Made by a program: the position numbers and the translations under genes. Below the pieces are notes generated by a model. The model was not told the DNA's origin. It worked only from the letters and a program-made list of their open reading frames with translations, and did not search any database. A stretch of DNA of 64,000 nt. Source: Eutypa lata. Lineage: Eukaryota > Ascomycota > Sordariomycetes > Xylariales > Diatrypaceae. Position 1 is the stretch's first letter, and each line of letters begins with the position of its first letter. Positions 10,971-21,449 of this stretch are shown piece after piece. The stretch is taken from contig JAKULF010000003.1 in the NCBI GenBank assembly GCA_022661535.1, forward strand, positions 4,960,001 to 5,024,000, given 5' to 3'.

Positions 10971-11003
10971 ACGCGACGGGACGCGTTTTAACGTTAGCGC
11001 GTA
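10971..11003. promoter_or_regulatory. MluI cell-cycle box cluster upstream of CTF18
   Basis: ACGCGA at 10971, a perfect ACGCGT at 10981-10986 and GCGCGT near 10998 lie 100-130 bp upstream of the CTF18 ATG. ACGCGT is the known MBF (Swi6/Mbp1) binding core that drives G1/S transcription of replication genes in fungi. The link to this gene is inference from position and gene function. Confidence 0.5.
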
Positions 11004-11229
11004 AACTCGTAACTAACGTTAGTTAGGGGTGGATATAACGTTAAGTATTGTACATACATGTATGCAGCACTGGGGTGTAGTTATTTAATTAATTATTTGC
11101 ATAGGTACATAACTACCCTGGATCGGGAATTATGGGGCGCAAACCCGATTCAATTTCACATGTACGTACATCACGCTACATATAAAACAAACTTCTTGAA
11201 AACTATTCCTTGAATCTAGCCTGAGTAAC

Positions 11230-11255
11230 GAGAGAGAGAGGGAGAGAGAGAGAGA
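11230..11255. repeat. GA-rich simple repeat
   Basis: An almost perfect GA run in the divergent promoter, about 210 bp before the start of the downstream plus-strand gene. Confidence 0.8.
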
Positions 11256-11462
11256 TACATAGCTCTATCAAGGTATTCTTGATTTTCGCTTGAACCTACC
11301 TACCTAGCATCAACTAGGCATCTCCTAGCTAATTCAAGATCGGCTGTTGAAACCACTTGTGACCCAATCCCACTCTGTAGATAGTCTGCAGTCATCGCTA
11401 TCGGCTCGTTCCAGAGAGGTTATCGGTTACCACCATTCTCACCACAACTTATCCTTGCCATA

Positions 11463-12398
11463 ATGCGCGCATTGCATGGATCTCGCATATGTTTACGGTC
11501 CATCTTCAGGCCGCCGCCGCAGGGTCCCTGCCGGCAACCATTCCGTCATGTGGGACAGGGGAGGTCTTTCCACTATCAGCCGAACCAGAACCCGTACTAT
11601 CAGAAACCTAAGACCAGGATAGTGCGTGACAGTAAGCGATTTCCTGTTGTTATTTTCTTCCCTTTGTGGCTAGCCACAGTGCTTGAAAATTACTGAACGG
11701 GGCTCCCGAACAACCAACCCCTAGACCGGCCTTGCCAAGATATCGCGATGTAAAGGAGTAATTTGCTAACTCCGGGTGTTGCAGTGGCTCTGGGGTCGGC
11801 CTTAACTGTCACTGCCTACTTAAGTTACATCGGCTACACATATTACCAGGTCCGCAAGGCCCTGAAGAGCCTGCAGGCCGAGGCGGAGGAAACTCGGGGC
11901 GTCTACGGGGACTTCGCGCAGCAGTTCGCCGAAGCACGTGAGGCTCAGAACCACGAGCGGCTGCGGGAAGCGACGTTCGGCTTCATCCGCCGGCTGCTCT
12001 CGAAGCACGGCGACGCCATCTTCGAGGTCGGGCCGCTGCCGCCCTTCCCCGAGGACGACGAGCTGCACGGCAGGGAGAGGATACCGGCCGAGGATACCTT
12101 GATGTTCGTGGAGAAAGACGAGGACCGGTTCATCACCGTCGTCCAGGTGGCCGTCAACCTCGACTTCAAGGAGGTCGAGAGCGAGTGGAACAGCAAGCCC
12201 GACCGGCTCGTGGACGCGGCCGACGACAAGCTCGGCGAGCTGCTGACGCGCTTCGAGTACCAGGTCGAGTTCTGGCGCAAGCAGGATAAGCTGAGGGGCG
12301 GGCAGCTGATCGTCGTGTTCGCGCTGCGGGACAAGTTCTGGACATTTTCGTACACTTATGACCCGTGGGACTCGGTGGGCGTCACTTCGTTTAATTAA
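11463..12398 (+). CDS. Small membrane protein, probably mitochondrial, unknown function
   Basis: Two exons, 11463-11631 and 11785-12398, with a 153 bp intron (GTAAGC, TTGCAG). The split codon A|TG restores frame and gives about 260 residues. The first exon is rich in Arg, Gln, Pro and Ser without acidic residues in its first 30 positions, as in a mitochondrial presequence. The second exon opens with one hydrophobic segment (ALGSALTVTAYLSYIGYTYY) followed by charged helices and a conserved-looking C-terminal domain with GQLIVVFALRDKFWTFSYTYDPWD. I do not recognise the family. The strong GC3 bias and clean splice support a real gene. A mitochondrial inner-membrane location is inferred from the presequence-like start plus one TM segment. 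Confidence 0.75.
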
Positions 12399-12913
12399 GG
12401 GGAAATTATTGTTGCGCACCGCCATCATCACACCTCGCTACGGTCTTGTTTTGTATCATAGAATAATACCCATACCAGTTCATGCTCAATGTATTTGCGG
12501 ATGAGTGTGCCGAAAACAAATGTCTCGTGTACTGGCAAGACCATATTTCATCTGCAACTAATCATCCTCTGAAAAGGAAAGGGATACGCGCGCTTTTATT
12601 AGGTACTATGTTGCTCTTTCTTCAGCATCTAAGTTACCTATTCCTCAACAGAGTCCTAGTGACTCTGGTCATGCTATGTTCGTCTTTAACACTGAGACTA
12701 CATCTACTATCGAAGAAGATGTTAGTGCACCAACCATGGTCGCTATCTGTTTCGTTAGATTTGTTCCTACTGCTTCTTCTTTTTCTTCTTCTTTTGAAAG
12801 CCATATCGTACAGTTTCTCGAGTCTAGATCAAATTCAATTACGCAATAGTTTCAGCATATGCTGTCATGTCGGTCTTCATAGTGCCGGCATATAGCTAGG
12901 ATTGCCGAGAGGT
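12399..12913. other. Convergent intergenic spacer
   Basis: A 515 bp spacer between two convergent stops. A 137-codon plus-strand frame at 12482-12895 is Leu-rich low-complexity with no family resemblance and is not called. Confidence 0.5.
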
Positions 12914-14928
12914 TTAGAGTGCGGCAGGATAACGTACGTTATCGCATATTTGTGCTTGACGAGCATCAAGTAAGATCTTCACCAGTCCGTGGGCCCCGAC
13001 AGATATTGCCTCCTCAATTGCCGATTCCCCGATGAGTTCATGTCCCCTGTCGATTTCTAGAAGGAATCTGAGAGAATCTTCACTGGCGCCCTTCTCTCGC
13101 CATACACGAGCATGCTCTTTGTCTTCGAGTGGTATGTGTTTGTCCCAGACATTAGCGTAAGCTTGACAGCTGACGGATGTAGTTATGATGTACTGGAATA
13201 ACTCTACAACATCGCCAGGGTTCCCGCCGTACTCAATTAGCTTACTGCAATATGATAGATCATGTTGCTGGAAAAAATGCTTGAAGATAGTAAGGCCCGT
13301 CGCATTTGAGAGATTAGGATCCATTCCGTGCTGAAGGAGACAATGGAGCAGCTCCCCGGCTCTTAACCTTGTCACACTGTCAAGTAGCAGCGATGCTCCC
13401 ATAAGGATTGCATCAAACAAGTCATTGTCGTTGCTGATCGGTGCCCGATGCAGCAGGAGCCATTTGACTACCGGATGAGGGTTATAATAATCCGGACGTA
13501 ACGAAGGTTTGCTGCCCTTTTGCCAGATAGCTGCTTGGATGGCATATCCAGCATGCTTGAAATGTACGCCAGCCTCTCTTAGTAGTTCTAAGAAATGAAC
13601 AGATTGAAGGGACGCTGCGATATCGGCTGGAGAGACCCGCGAGCCTGGACAGACGTTTAGATCAGCACCAACGTGAATCAGTCTCCTGACGAGGTTGAGA
13701 ATAGGTTGGCAGCGACGTTCTAGATCTTCCCGACAATGGGCCCCGATAGTCCCCCAGACTAGATTGCGCCAATTCATCAGGCAGATCTCAATTGGACGCA
13801 CAAATGGCATTAACCCATCATAACATAGGATACTGATAGCTACAGGGCCCTTAGGTTGCCAAATAGCATTAACCAAGGCTCCGGATTCAATGAGCTTGAT
13901 GGCCTCATCATACTTCATGGCGTAGCACGCAGCATGCAAGGAAGTGCATCCGTCGTTGTGGTCAAAGCCAACGTTGACATCGACGCCATTTTCCAGTAGA
14001 AAAGGGATGGCCTCTGAGTGACAGTTGCCTTCTAAAGCATAATACAACGGAGTCAACCCACATGAATCGCGGACGTCGAGGTCTGTTGCGTAGCCGTGAT
14101 CCAGGAGAAACCGAATAAAAGACAAGCAACCCGTTCTTGCGGCTGTGTGGAGAGCATGCGAGTATGCAAACCCTTCGCCGTGGCAGAATGTAAGGTCTGC
14201 GCCTTCCGATGCCAGAAGTTTAGCGGCATCCTCCTGTCTACAACATAAGGCAATGTGTAGGGGTGTTCGTTTGGAAAAGATGTCAGTGCAGACCGAGTAT
14301 CTATTGTTAGGGTTGCGCAGGCGCTGCTCTTCACATGTACACAGGCTAGTCGACGGGGCATCTGGGATCGCTCCGTGCTCAAGTAGTAGTTTGATGACCT
14401 CAACTTGGCCGCGAGCGGAGGCACAGTGAAGAGGGTACCATGGCCGAGACAGGTTCTGCGGTGGTGGTGGCCAGGGCTGTCCTTAGTTAGTAACCATCAC
14501 GACACTTTTCGTAAGGTAGATAACGGTCTTACCTTAGGGACTCCCGGGTTTCTACGAAACCCAAGCTCGGTATTTCCGTCGTATTGGGAAAAACAAGGCC
14601 AATGCGTATATGTTGTGTGTAGTAGATCCTTAGACTTGACTTTGGCATGTGCCATGGCCGCTGTCAAGCAACGCGGTTTCGCTTTGACTGGGTGATTTGG
14701 GTCAGCACCCGCATTGAGGAGGTTGCGCACAACATTCAGGAACCCAAGTTCACTAGCCCAGGAAAGGAGGTGTGGGTGACTTTCAGCAGCCAACCAATAT
14801 AGGAATGGTGCCGTCATTGCATTGAGCGAGCGACATATTGCCGTCAAAGTTGCGAGGTCAGAAAGGCTGGTGAGATGTCTTGCAATTTCCAGAATAACCT
14901 CTGGAGGAAGCGAGGCAAGTGAAGGCAT
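12914..14928 (-). CDS. F-box and ankyrin-repeat protein
   Basis: Two exons, 14928-14533 and 14455-12914; the 77 bp phase-0 intron (GTAAGA to CCGCAG) joins GVPK to NLSRPWYPLHCASARG. The 645-residue product starts with an F-box (about 5-44; LPPEVILEIARHLTSLSDLATL). It continues with ankyrin units showing the PLHxA, LLxxGA and LLEHGA pattern, for example around 14430, 14250, 14050 and 13940. F-box/ankyrin proteins are expected to bind Skp1 and recruit targets to SCF ubiquitin ligases; the target is unknown. The start at 14928 is the first real ATG. Such genes are numerous and fast-evolving in filamentous fungi. It stands at the edge of the gene-poor middle section. Confidence 0.85.
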
Positions 14929-17278
14929 CTTCGGCAACAAGATAACTCGCCCTTAGGAAACCACAAGACTGAAGTCGGTTGCTTAGATTGCTAGATGTGA
15001 ACGTTGGTACGTTATGGAAGATGGCAAAGATGGACATGCTGATATTGTCTACAACATGGGCAAGCCTGACAATTTTCTTAGGAAGCTGTTGAAAAGATAA
15101 TGCTGCCGTGGATCAACATTTATGTGTGCGCATGTGTAGATATGGAGGCAATGGCTGAAACGAAGGAGTACTACGAGAACTACCATTACCCCACCTTAAG
15201 TACAAAATTGCCTCAATAATGCAATGCATGTATACTTTCTCATCATTACAAGGGCTTGGAATTAGCACTGTGTTGTAAGCATATTAGCAAGTTTGAAGTC
15301 TAGCTTTGTGAAGTGGCTAGGCCTAATATCTTATCCATAGAATGAGTGTTACAATTAAGGAAGATGCCTAAAAGGGACTTCACAACCTAACGCCACACCT
15401 ACATACATATATTTAATCTTAGACAAACGAACAAATGCTTTGGCAATTTTAGTAGCAAAGTATTCGATGGTCAGGGATAAGTCAACGTGTCAGATATTGA
15501 TAAAATAAGCATAAAATCAATAATACTCTATATACACCCCCTCGACTTAGAGCAAATGAAACATTGTATCATTACACTAACTGCGTATCATCAACTGCCT
15601 ACCTCTACTTATCATCGAACCAGATTACGGACAGAGCATCGCATGACTCCTACAGTGTCTCCTTCTGGGGGTTTCTTCCATCCCATCTATCTTACACAAC
15701 GTGCCTGGAACTAATCCCACAAGGTAGTGAAACCAATAAACGCTCACTGTGCATAACCTAACCATGAATCTGTGTTACTGGAGTCTACAAGCTATATTGC
15801 ATAATGGGAAATGGTAGGACGCGCCGCAACTCAAATTATTAAGCCTCTTGCTAGGCTCACATGTAGTAAAGCATAGACAAATTTATATAATTATTGATGT
15901 AACATTTGAAATGTGAGCATTGAAAAGAGACTAGCAATTTGTCAAACTGCCTGTTCTAACGTGACGTTACCAAGACGACCGGAATTATTATTCTTTGCAA
16001 GGCAACCCCCCCTCCTCCCCCCTATCTCTGGAATACTTTACAATCTAAAACGTAGATTCTAAGGATATTAAGAATAGATAACTAAAGCTAATACTAGCGG
16101 GTAGCAGTGCAGTGATAATTTGCAGGCAGTGTTGGTTACTGAATATATGTTCATATCTTTTATATCTATTTTGCTACTTCGTTGATTGTGATATGTGGCA
16201 ACTATGCCCTTTGGTCATCGGTATATATATCCTTACGACTATGAATACAATTCGGAAACAGGCATTTGGGTTCTAAAATATTTGTATTTCTTTTTCCGCA
16301 ACCGATTACAGCGAAAAGTGGTGTTTTTTGCTTGTTCTTGAGAGAATGACTAATACCTACCAACCACTAACTAATAAGAATACAATCATGATAAAGGGTT
16401 CCACGACATTAGCTACTATGAATGTAGTCTATGAAGTACCATGCTGGATAATGACTCAAGTAACAATCACTTTCATGATTACAAGTGGTTGGTGAAAGAG
16501 CTTTCGGAGATATCTAGCTACCCTCTGACAGCAGATATATTGTGGATATGGTTACGGCAATAGAGCATGGGGGATGAAGACAAAGAAACCAATAATTAAT
16601 GTTAACTTGCATGTGTTAATATTCATAATATTCGCACTGTTTGCTCATCACCTCCATATCTAACCTTCACTTGACTAGTCCACCAGTTAGGTATCAATCA
16701 ATTCAAATAAGCCGAGCTCTCTTGAACTGTAACGAGTACGGCCTGTGTGTACTTACTAAGCCCATTCATATAGACAGATACGAAGATGCTCCTTATTGGG
16801 CTGTTAGGTGAGGGGAGTAATGACGTGATACAGGTGGGTGTGGGATCTTGGAGGCTACATAATGCGACTTGTATTGCTAAAATTCCATTATTCAGCTAAG
16901 CAGATTCGTGACTCAGGGAACCAGTTCAGCTAATGTAGGACTAAAAATATCTCTTGTATCAGGATTGACGAGAATCAAGAATTATTTAATACATATTAAA
17001 ACTATGGACGAATTTTAGCTGAAAGTTCGTATTGCTTTCTTCAGATGTTCTGCTTAGTATAAATGCGCCGTGAGCACGTAATGCCTGCACTATATGGCCT
17101 CATCCTTCGCTCGCCGAACCACCCTGTGATAAGAGGAGTTGAGCGGATTCCACCGGCTCCGAGTCCGCATTAGCCCATCACCTTGGAACATCGTATAAAG
17201 ATTAGTCGACCGTCTTGGTCTAACTTCACCTTCTTTGAATCGTGTTAAGTTTATAGATATCTTTCTAGTGACAACACC
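14929..17278. other. AT-rich gene-poor stretch
   Basis: About 2.35 kb without a supportable gene, rich in TA steps and stop codons in all frames. Short frames near 15487-15761 look random. It must contain the promoters of both flanking divergent genes. I see no terminal repeats or transposase motifs. Confidence 0.55.
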
Positions 17279-18790
17279 ATGGGATCTGCTATTAATACCG
17301 AAAATATAGAGAGCCCGAGCGGCCTCATCCCTGACGGGATAAAAGACGTTGCCGTCATCGGCGCTGGTATTAGTGGCGTCTCTGCAGCAGCGCACCTTCT
17401 GCGCATCGGGCTAAATGTTACTGTTTTCGAGCGTACAGGAGTGATAGGAGGTGTTTGGCATCTCGACCCCCGGCCAGACATAGACCCGCCCTTTCCGAGC
17501 GATCGGCCACCGAAGCCTGATTTGAAAGCCATTGAGGCCGAAGGCTTGGATCCCGAAGTGGTAGCGTTGCTACATGCACCCACGGGTCCCTGTTATGCCG
17601 GTCTTATCAACAATATCCCGACGCCAGTCATGCGAAGCAGTCTCCTCCACTGGCCCGAGGGAACCGGCGAGTTTGCCACTCACGATGTAATCAGGCAGTA
17701 CGTCGAAGACATTGCATCCCAAAATTCCGTGCAAGACAAAATCCACTTTGATACTCGAGTTGAGAGCGTGGGAAAATCCGTCGACAAGGACAAGTGGACT
17801 GTCCGGACCAGCAAACTTCAGAAATCGGAGTCGGGATCCGGACACCGGTTTGAGAAGAAGACCTGGACATTTGATGCCGTGATTGTGGCGAGCGGCCATT
17901 ACCATGTTCCTCGCGTCCCGGATATACCAGGCCTTTCGGGTTGGAAACAGAAATTCCCCGACCGCGTCATGCACTCGAAGCTCTATCGCGCGCCGGAGCG
18001 GTTCGCTGACAAGACGGTCCTCATCATTGGTGCTGGGGTTTCATCCATGGATATCACTAAAGAGATAACGGCACGAGGTGCCAAGGTGTACCAGAGCATA
18101 CGAGAAAGCAAGTACGCGCTTAGCGCTGATCGGTTGCCTGAAGGTGCGGAGCGTGTCGCTATGGTTTCCGAGTTCATTGCGAGCGACAGTGATACCCCTC
18201 AAGAGCTGTGGGGTGAACAGTCCATACCAGGAAAGGTTGTTCTATCAGATGGACGAGTCTTGGAAGGAATAGACCATGTTGTGGTAGCGACCGGCTACAT
18301 CACATCTTACCCCTTTCTGGGAGATTTGGAGCAGCCGTCTGTCTCCTGGGAAGAAGCCGACGACAAGGTAGTTATCACAAGCGACGGCTATATCACTCAC
18401 AATCTGCACAAAGATATATTCTACATCCCGGATCCAACTCTAGCATTTGTTGGCGTCTCACACCTCGTATCTACCTTCTCGTTCTTCGACTTTCAAGCAC
18501 AAGTCGTAGCAAGAGTATTTGCGGGGCAGGTCCAGCTTCCCCCCGAGTCTACCATGAGAGAAGAACACAAACAGAGAAAGGCAAAATTCGACCGCGGAGA
18601 TAGGTTCCACAGCCTATTCTCAAAGGAGGATATTTACATGGCAGAGGTCCTCGGCTGGGTCAACAAAGATCTAGGGAAGGCCAATCACCAGCCCATGCAG
18701 GGCGTTGATGACGAGTGGGTCTCTGGTTATAGTGCGTTGAAAGAGAAACTTGCCTCATTCCATGTACCTGCGGCTATACCCAAGGATTAG
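17279..18790 (+). CDS. Flavin-containing monooxygenase-like protein
   Basis: A single-exon 503-residue protein with a good start context (CACCATGG). The FAD-binding loop GAGISG is at residues 28-33, ending its beta-alpha-beta unit at VFERTGVIGGVW. The NADPH-binding loop is IGAGVSS, and the late motif VVVATGYITSYPF is the ATGY box of class B flavin monooxygenases. The FMO fingerprint F-x-G-x-x-x-H appears as FPDRVMH, with Asp in place of Gly. The family uses FAD, NADPH and O2 to oxygenate N or S centres or carbonyls. A role in detoxification or secondary metabolism is likely but the substrate is unknown. The coding sequence is undamaged and lies between two AT-rich stretches. Confidence 0.88.
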   Translation: MGSAINTENIESPSGLIPDGIKDVAVIGAGISGVSAAAHLLRIGLNVTVFERTGVIGGVWHLDPRPDIDPPFPSDRPPKPDLKAIEAEGLDPEVVALLHAPTGPCYAGLINNIPTPVMRSSLLHWPEGTGEFATHDVIRQYVEDIASQNSVQDKIHFDTRVESVGKSVDKDKWTVRTSKLQKSESGSGHRFEKKTWTFDAVIVASGHYHVPRVPDIPGLSGWKQKFPDRVMHSKLYRAPERFADKTVLIIGAGVSSMDITKEITARGAKVYQSIRESKYALSADRLPEGAERVAMVSEFIASDSDTPQELWGEQSIPGKVVLSDGRVLEGIDHVVVATGYITSYPFLGDLEQPSVSWEEADDKVVITSDGYITHNLHKDIFYIPDPTLAFVGVSHLVSTFSFFDFQAQVVARVFAGQVQLPPESTMREEHKQRKAKFDRGDRFHSLFSKEDIYMAEVLGWVNKDLGKANHQPMQGVDDEWVSGYSALKEKLASFHVPAAIPKD

Positions 18791-18972
18791 GATATATATA
18801 ATTATCGCGGCAATATATAGTACAGTTTGTGGAGATGAGAGGTCTTAGGTCCCATAGGTCATTTGCCCTCCGTGCCTAAGATCTATTTCGGTGGCTCTGG
18901 TACCACGTTATTGTTGTCATTGAACAGACTAGTTATATGCCATGGAGTCCTGGTTAGAATATAAAGGGACTA

Positions 18973-21449
18973 CTAACGCAAGATATCTCGCAAGAAATTA
19001 GACAGGTGGATATAGCTCCAGTTTCTTTCATCCCCATCTGGATTCAACTGATATTCTACCGAACTTGAGAAGCCCCAAAGTCCAGTCTCAGTTAGGCCCC
19101 ATTGGAGAGGTAACATATCCAAGCCTTCATTTACAGTTTGATCGTGGCATGCTGCACTTATCGCAGCGCTGCAAGTAGAAGCTAATGGCATGCGGATGAC
19201 CTCAACTTCTCCATTGGTCCCGTCCTCGGGCTATCCCCCACCGTTAGGAGGAGGCCTGAGCCCAAAACAGAACAAACCAATAATCAATAGGCAAACAAGG
19301 GCCAGAGAAAGCACAAGGCCTATTGCAGAGTATCCAATGACTGACGCATCGAAAGATAGTGCACGACCAAACTCAGGTTCCGACCCGGTATAGAAAAACC
19401 CCCTAGTCTGGACAACAAAGATGCTTTGTGAAAGAAGCAAGTGAATGAGGGTTGAGCATATTAATAGCAGCACGCTGTATCGATAAGGTAGTGACAGGAA
19501 ATAGGAGGACGACTGTTTGCCCTTAGGTAAAGACACGCGAAGCCTTTGGTATTTAGTAATAAACTTCCCCCGATGATGAGATATCATCATCGAGGTAAGT
19601 AAAGAATTGCTCAGATACCAACAGCAAGACATCAAGAACTAGAGCCCGTTAGCAAAAAGTGCTGTACCATAGAACGCACAGTCTCCCATGCTGTCCCAGC
19701 TCTGTGTCATTGCAATGGAATAGTCTTGTTCTCGGCCTAGTCCCATTCTCCAGAGAGAACGAATATCCGTCGGCTGGACGTTCCCGGTAAGCGCATGGAG
19801 TGACTTAGATAGCCCAAAGTACTAGCACCGCCATCATCGCCGAAAAGCTAAGATGCGAGTAAGTACTTCCACGGGCTTTGATCCGAAAGGTCGAGCACTT
19901 ACAAGACAATAGTTGAGCCCCACCGGAACTTGTCTCCACCACTGAACTACCGCTCTTTGACTTCGAGTCCTGCCATTCTTAATTTCTTCTGTGCTTCTCG
20001 GGACTGATTATCAATCCCGACTGGGATCTTTTTATAGCAGTCTGCTCGTTCTAAGAATGGAATGTTTCGAGTATATTCGTCTTCGTAACGTAAGAAGCTC
20101 GAGATAGCGTCGCCAAGTGTCACGAGGGGTTGGTGTTGCCAGTGGCCTGCCGCCACTTCTCTTTGACTACGGCGATGTATACGCCAGGTAGCATAAATTC
20201 AGAGCAGTTTGAGACCATTAAAGATGGTGACAGTTATAAGAAGGGCTAGACTGTAACGAATAGCGCAGCCATTCCGGCCGGCCTCGAGGCCAGCAGACAA
20301 GCAGTAATCCGCTTTTATTCCAGTTATTTTGGATATTTCCCCATTGGCGTCCTTGATTTTGACTTTCAATGTCCACGAATCCGATGTTGGTTGCAAGAAC
20401 TCCCGCGTACATCAGGATTGGCCATTCTCTAAACCAGTTTTATATGAGATTGCACTACACAGCCAGTTAGACCGCTCCATCCATCTTTGTCCACGGCTGA
20501 TGTCCTGGGATGAGTCTATAAGTGAAGTGTTACTCTTTCCACCAGAATTCAGGGCAGATAAATCGCGCATGGTGGTATTTGACGAGACAATGACAACGTC
20601 CTTATGGCGGTGGTTAATGTCAAGGTACCGCTCAATGCACTCGCGCTTCTCTATGCGCTCTAATGTACCTTTCCGGATCATATCCTGGAGATTTCGGTTA
20701 TATTGGCCGCTAGGAATGAGCGTATAATCCAAAGGTGAATAATCGGCGTCGTAGTCGCTTGTAACAAGAGCTACGAGGTAATTATCCACGCGGATAGCAG
20801 AGAAGAATACGGAGTTCCACCTGGAAGGCTCTTAGCAAGTTGTTGCCAATTTAAAAAGAAGGGAAATGATGGAGCTGACAGCAAGTGTAAAGGGGCTGAA
20901 CCAAGTGCCAGGCCGACCCAAAGCAGCCTGCGCTTGGTTGCAATGCGGCCGCCGAATAGATTACGAAAACTCGGAGTTCCGACATCAAGCCAATCGCCGT
21001 TCTTATGGGCGCTTGTCACCTCCATTCTAGTAAGTGCAGCAAGCAACTGGGCGCAAAAATTGCTCAATGCAAGGACAATGGACGTTAAAAACAAGTGAAC
21101 AACCATGTTAATAATCTCCATATCCCCACAGTCCCAAGTATAAATATCACCTAAGTTTTGGCCTACTCCATTCCTATAAGTGAGGAAAGTAATAAGTGAT
21201 AAATTGAGAACCAAAACAAGTCCTGTTATCAACATACACCCAAGAAGTTGCCTTGTCTCGTGTTGATAAGGAATGCCAATGGTCAGCTAGGCCTTTCCGC
21301 TCGATTGCAGCATCTGATCCATAAACAGGCACTAAATCCTCATCGCTGGAGCTATAAATCTTCATAGAAAATCTATATTGCAGATTACTTCCTTGTATTT
21401 TCCGGCTGCTGTAGGTATACGATGGTGTAAAGATCCCGCGATCGTTCAC
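18973..21449 (-). pseudogene. Decayed DUF6536 fungal membrane-protein gene
   Basis: Pieces typical of the fungal multi-pass DUF6536 family occur in the right order: TRMEVTSAHKNGDWLDVG with SFRNL (about 21010); LHLL joined to WNSVFFSAI over a 59 bp intron (20821-20879); KRECIERYLDINHR (about 20640); QPLVTLGDAISSFL (about 20110); LRVSLPKGKQ followed by YFLSLPYRYS (about 19520); and MPLASTCSAAISAACH (about 19180). The frame is broken by TGA at 20412-20414, TGA at 20199-20201 (in a CN-x-K-x-x-C-like place) and TAG at 19231-19233, all read through in frame by family-like text. There are also frame changes between about 19980 and 19650. No single splice model removes all of these. I read it as an old pseudogene; the family's function is unknown. 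The N-terminus (21235-21449) is uncertain. Confidence 0.72.

Larger units (their letters stand above)
10872..11462. promoter_or_regulatory. Divergent promoter between CTF18 and a mitochondrial-type gene
   Basis: A 591 bp spacer between two divergent start codons. It holds the MCB-like cluster listed separately, several AACGTT palindromes (about 10990-11040) and a GA-rich run at 11230-11255. No other gene is seen. Confidence 0.6.

Noticed and set aside
12482..12895. 137-codon plus-strand frame, Leu-rich
   Set aside because: Low-complexity hydrophobic text, no family resemblance, in a convergent 3' spacer.
15487..15761. Two overlapping plus-strand frames in an AT-rich gap
   Set aside because: Random-looking composition and no partner exons.
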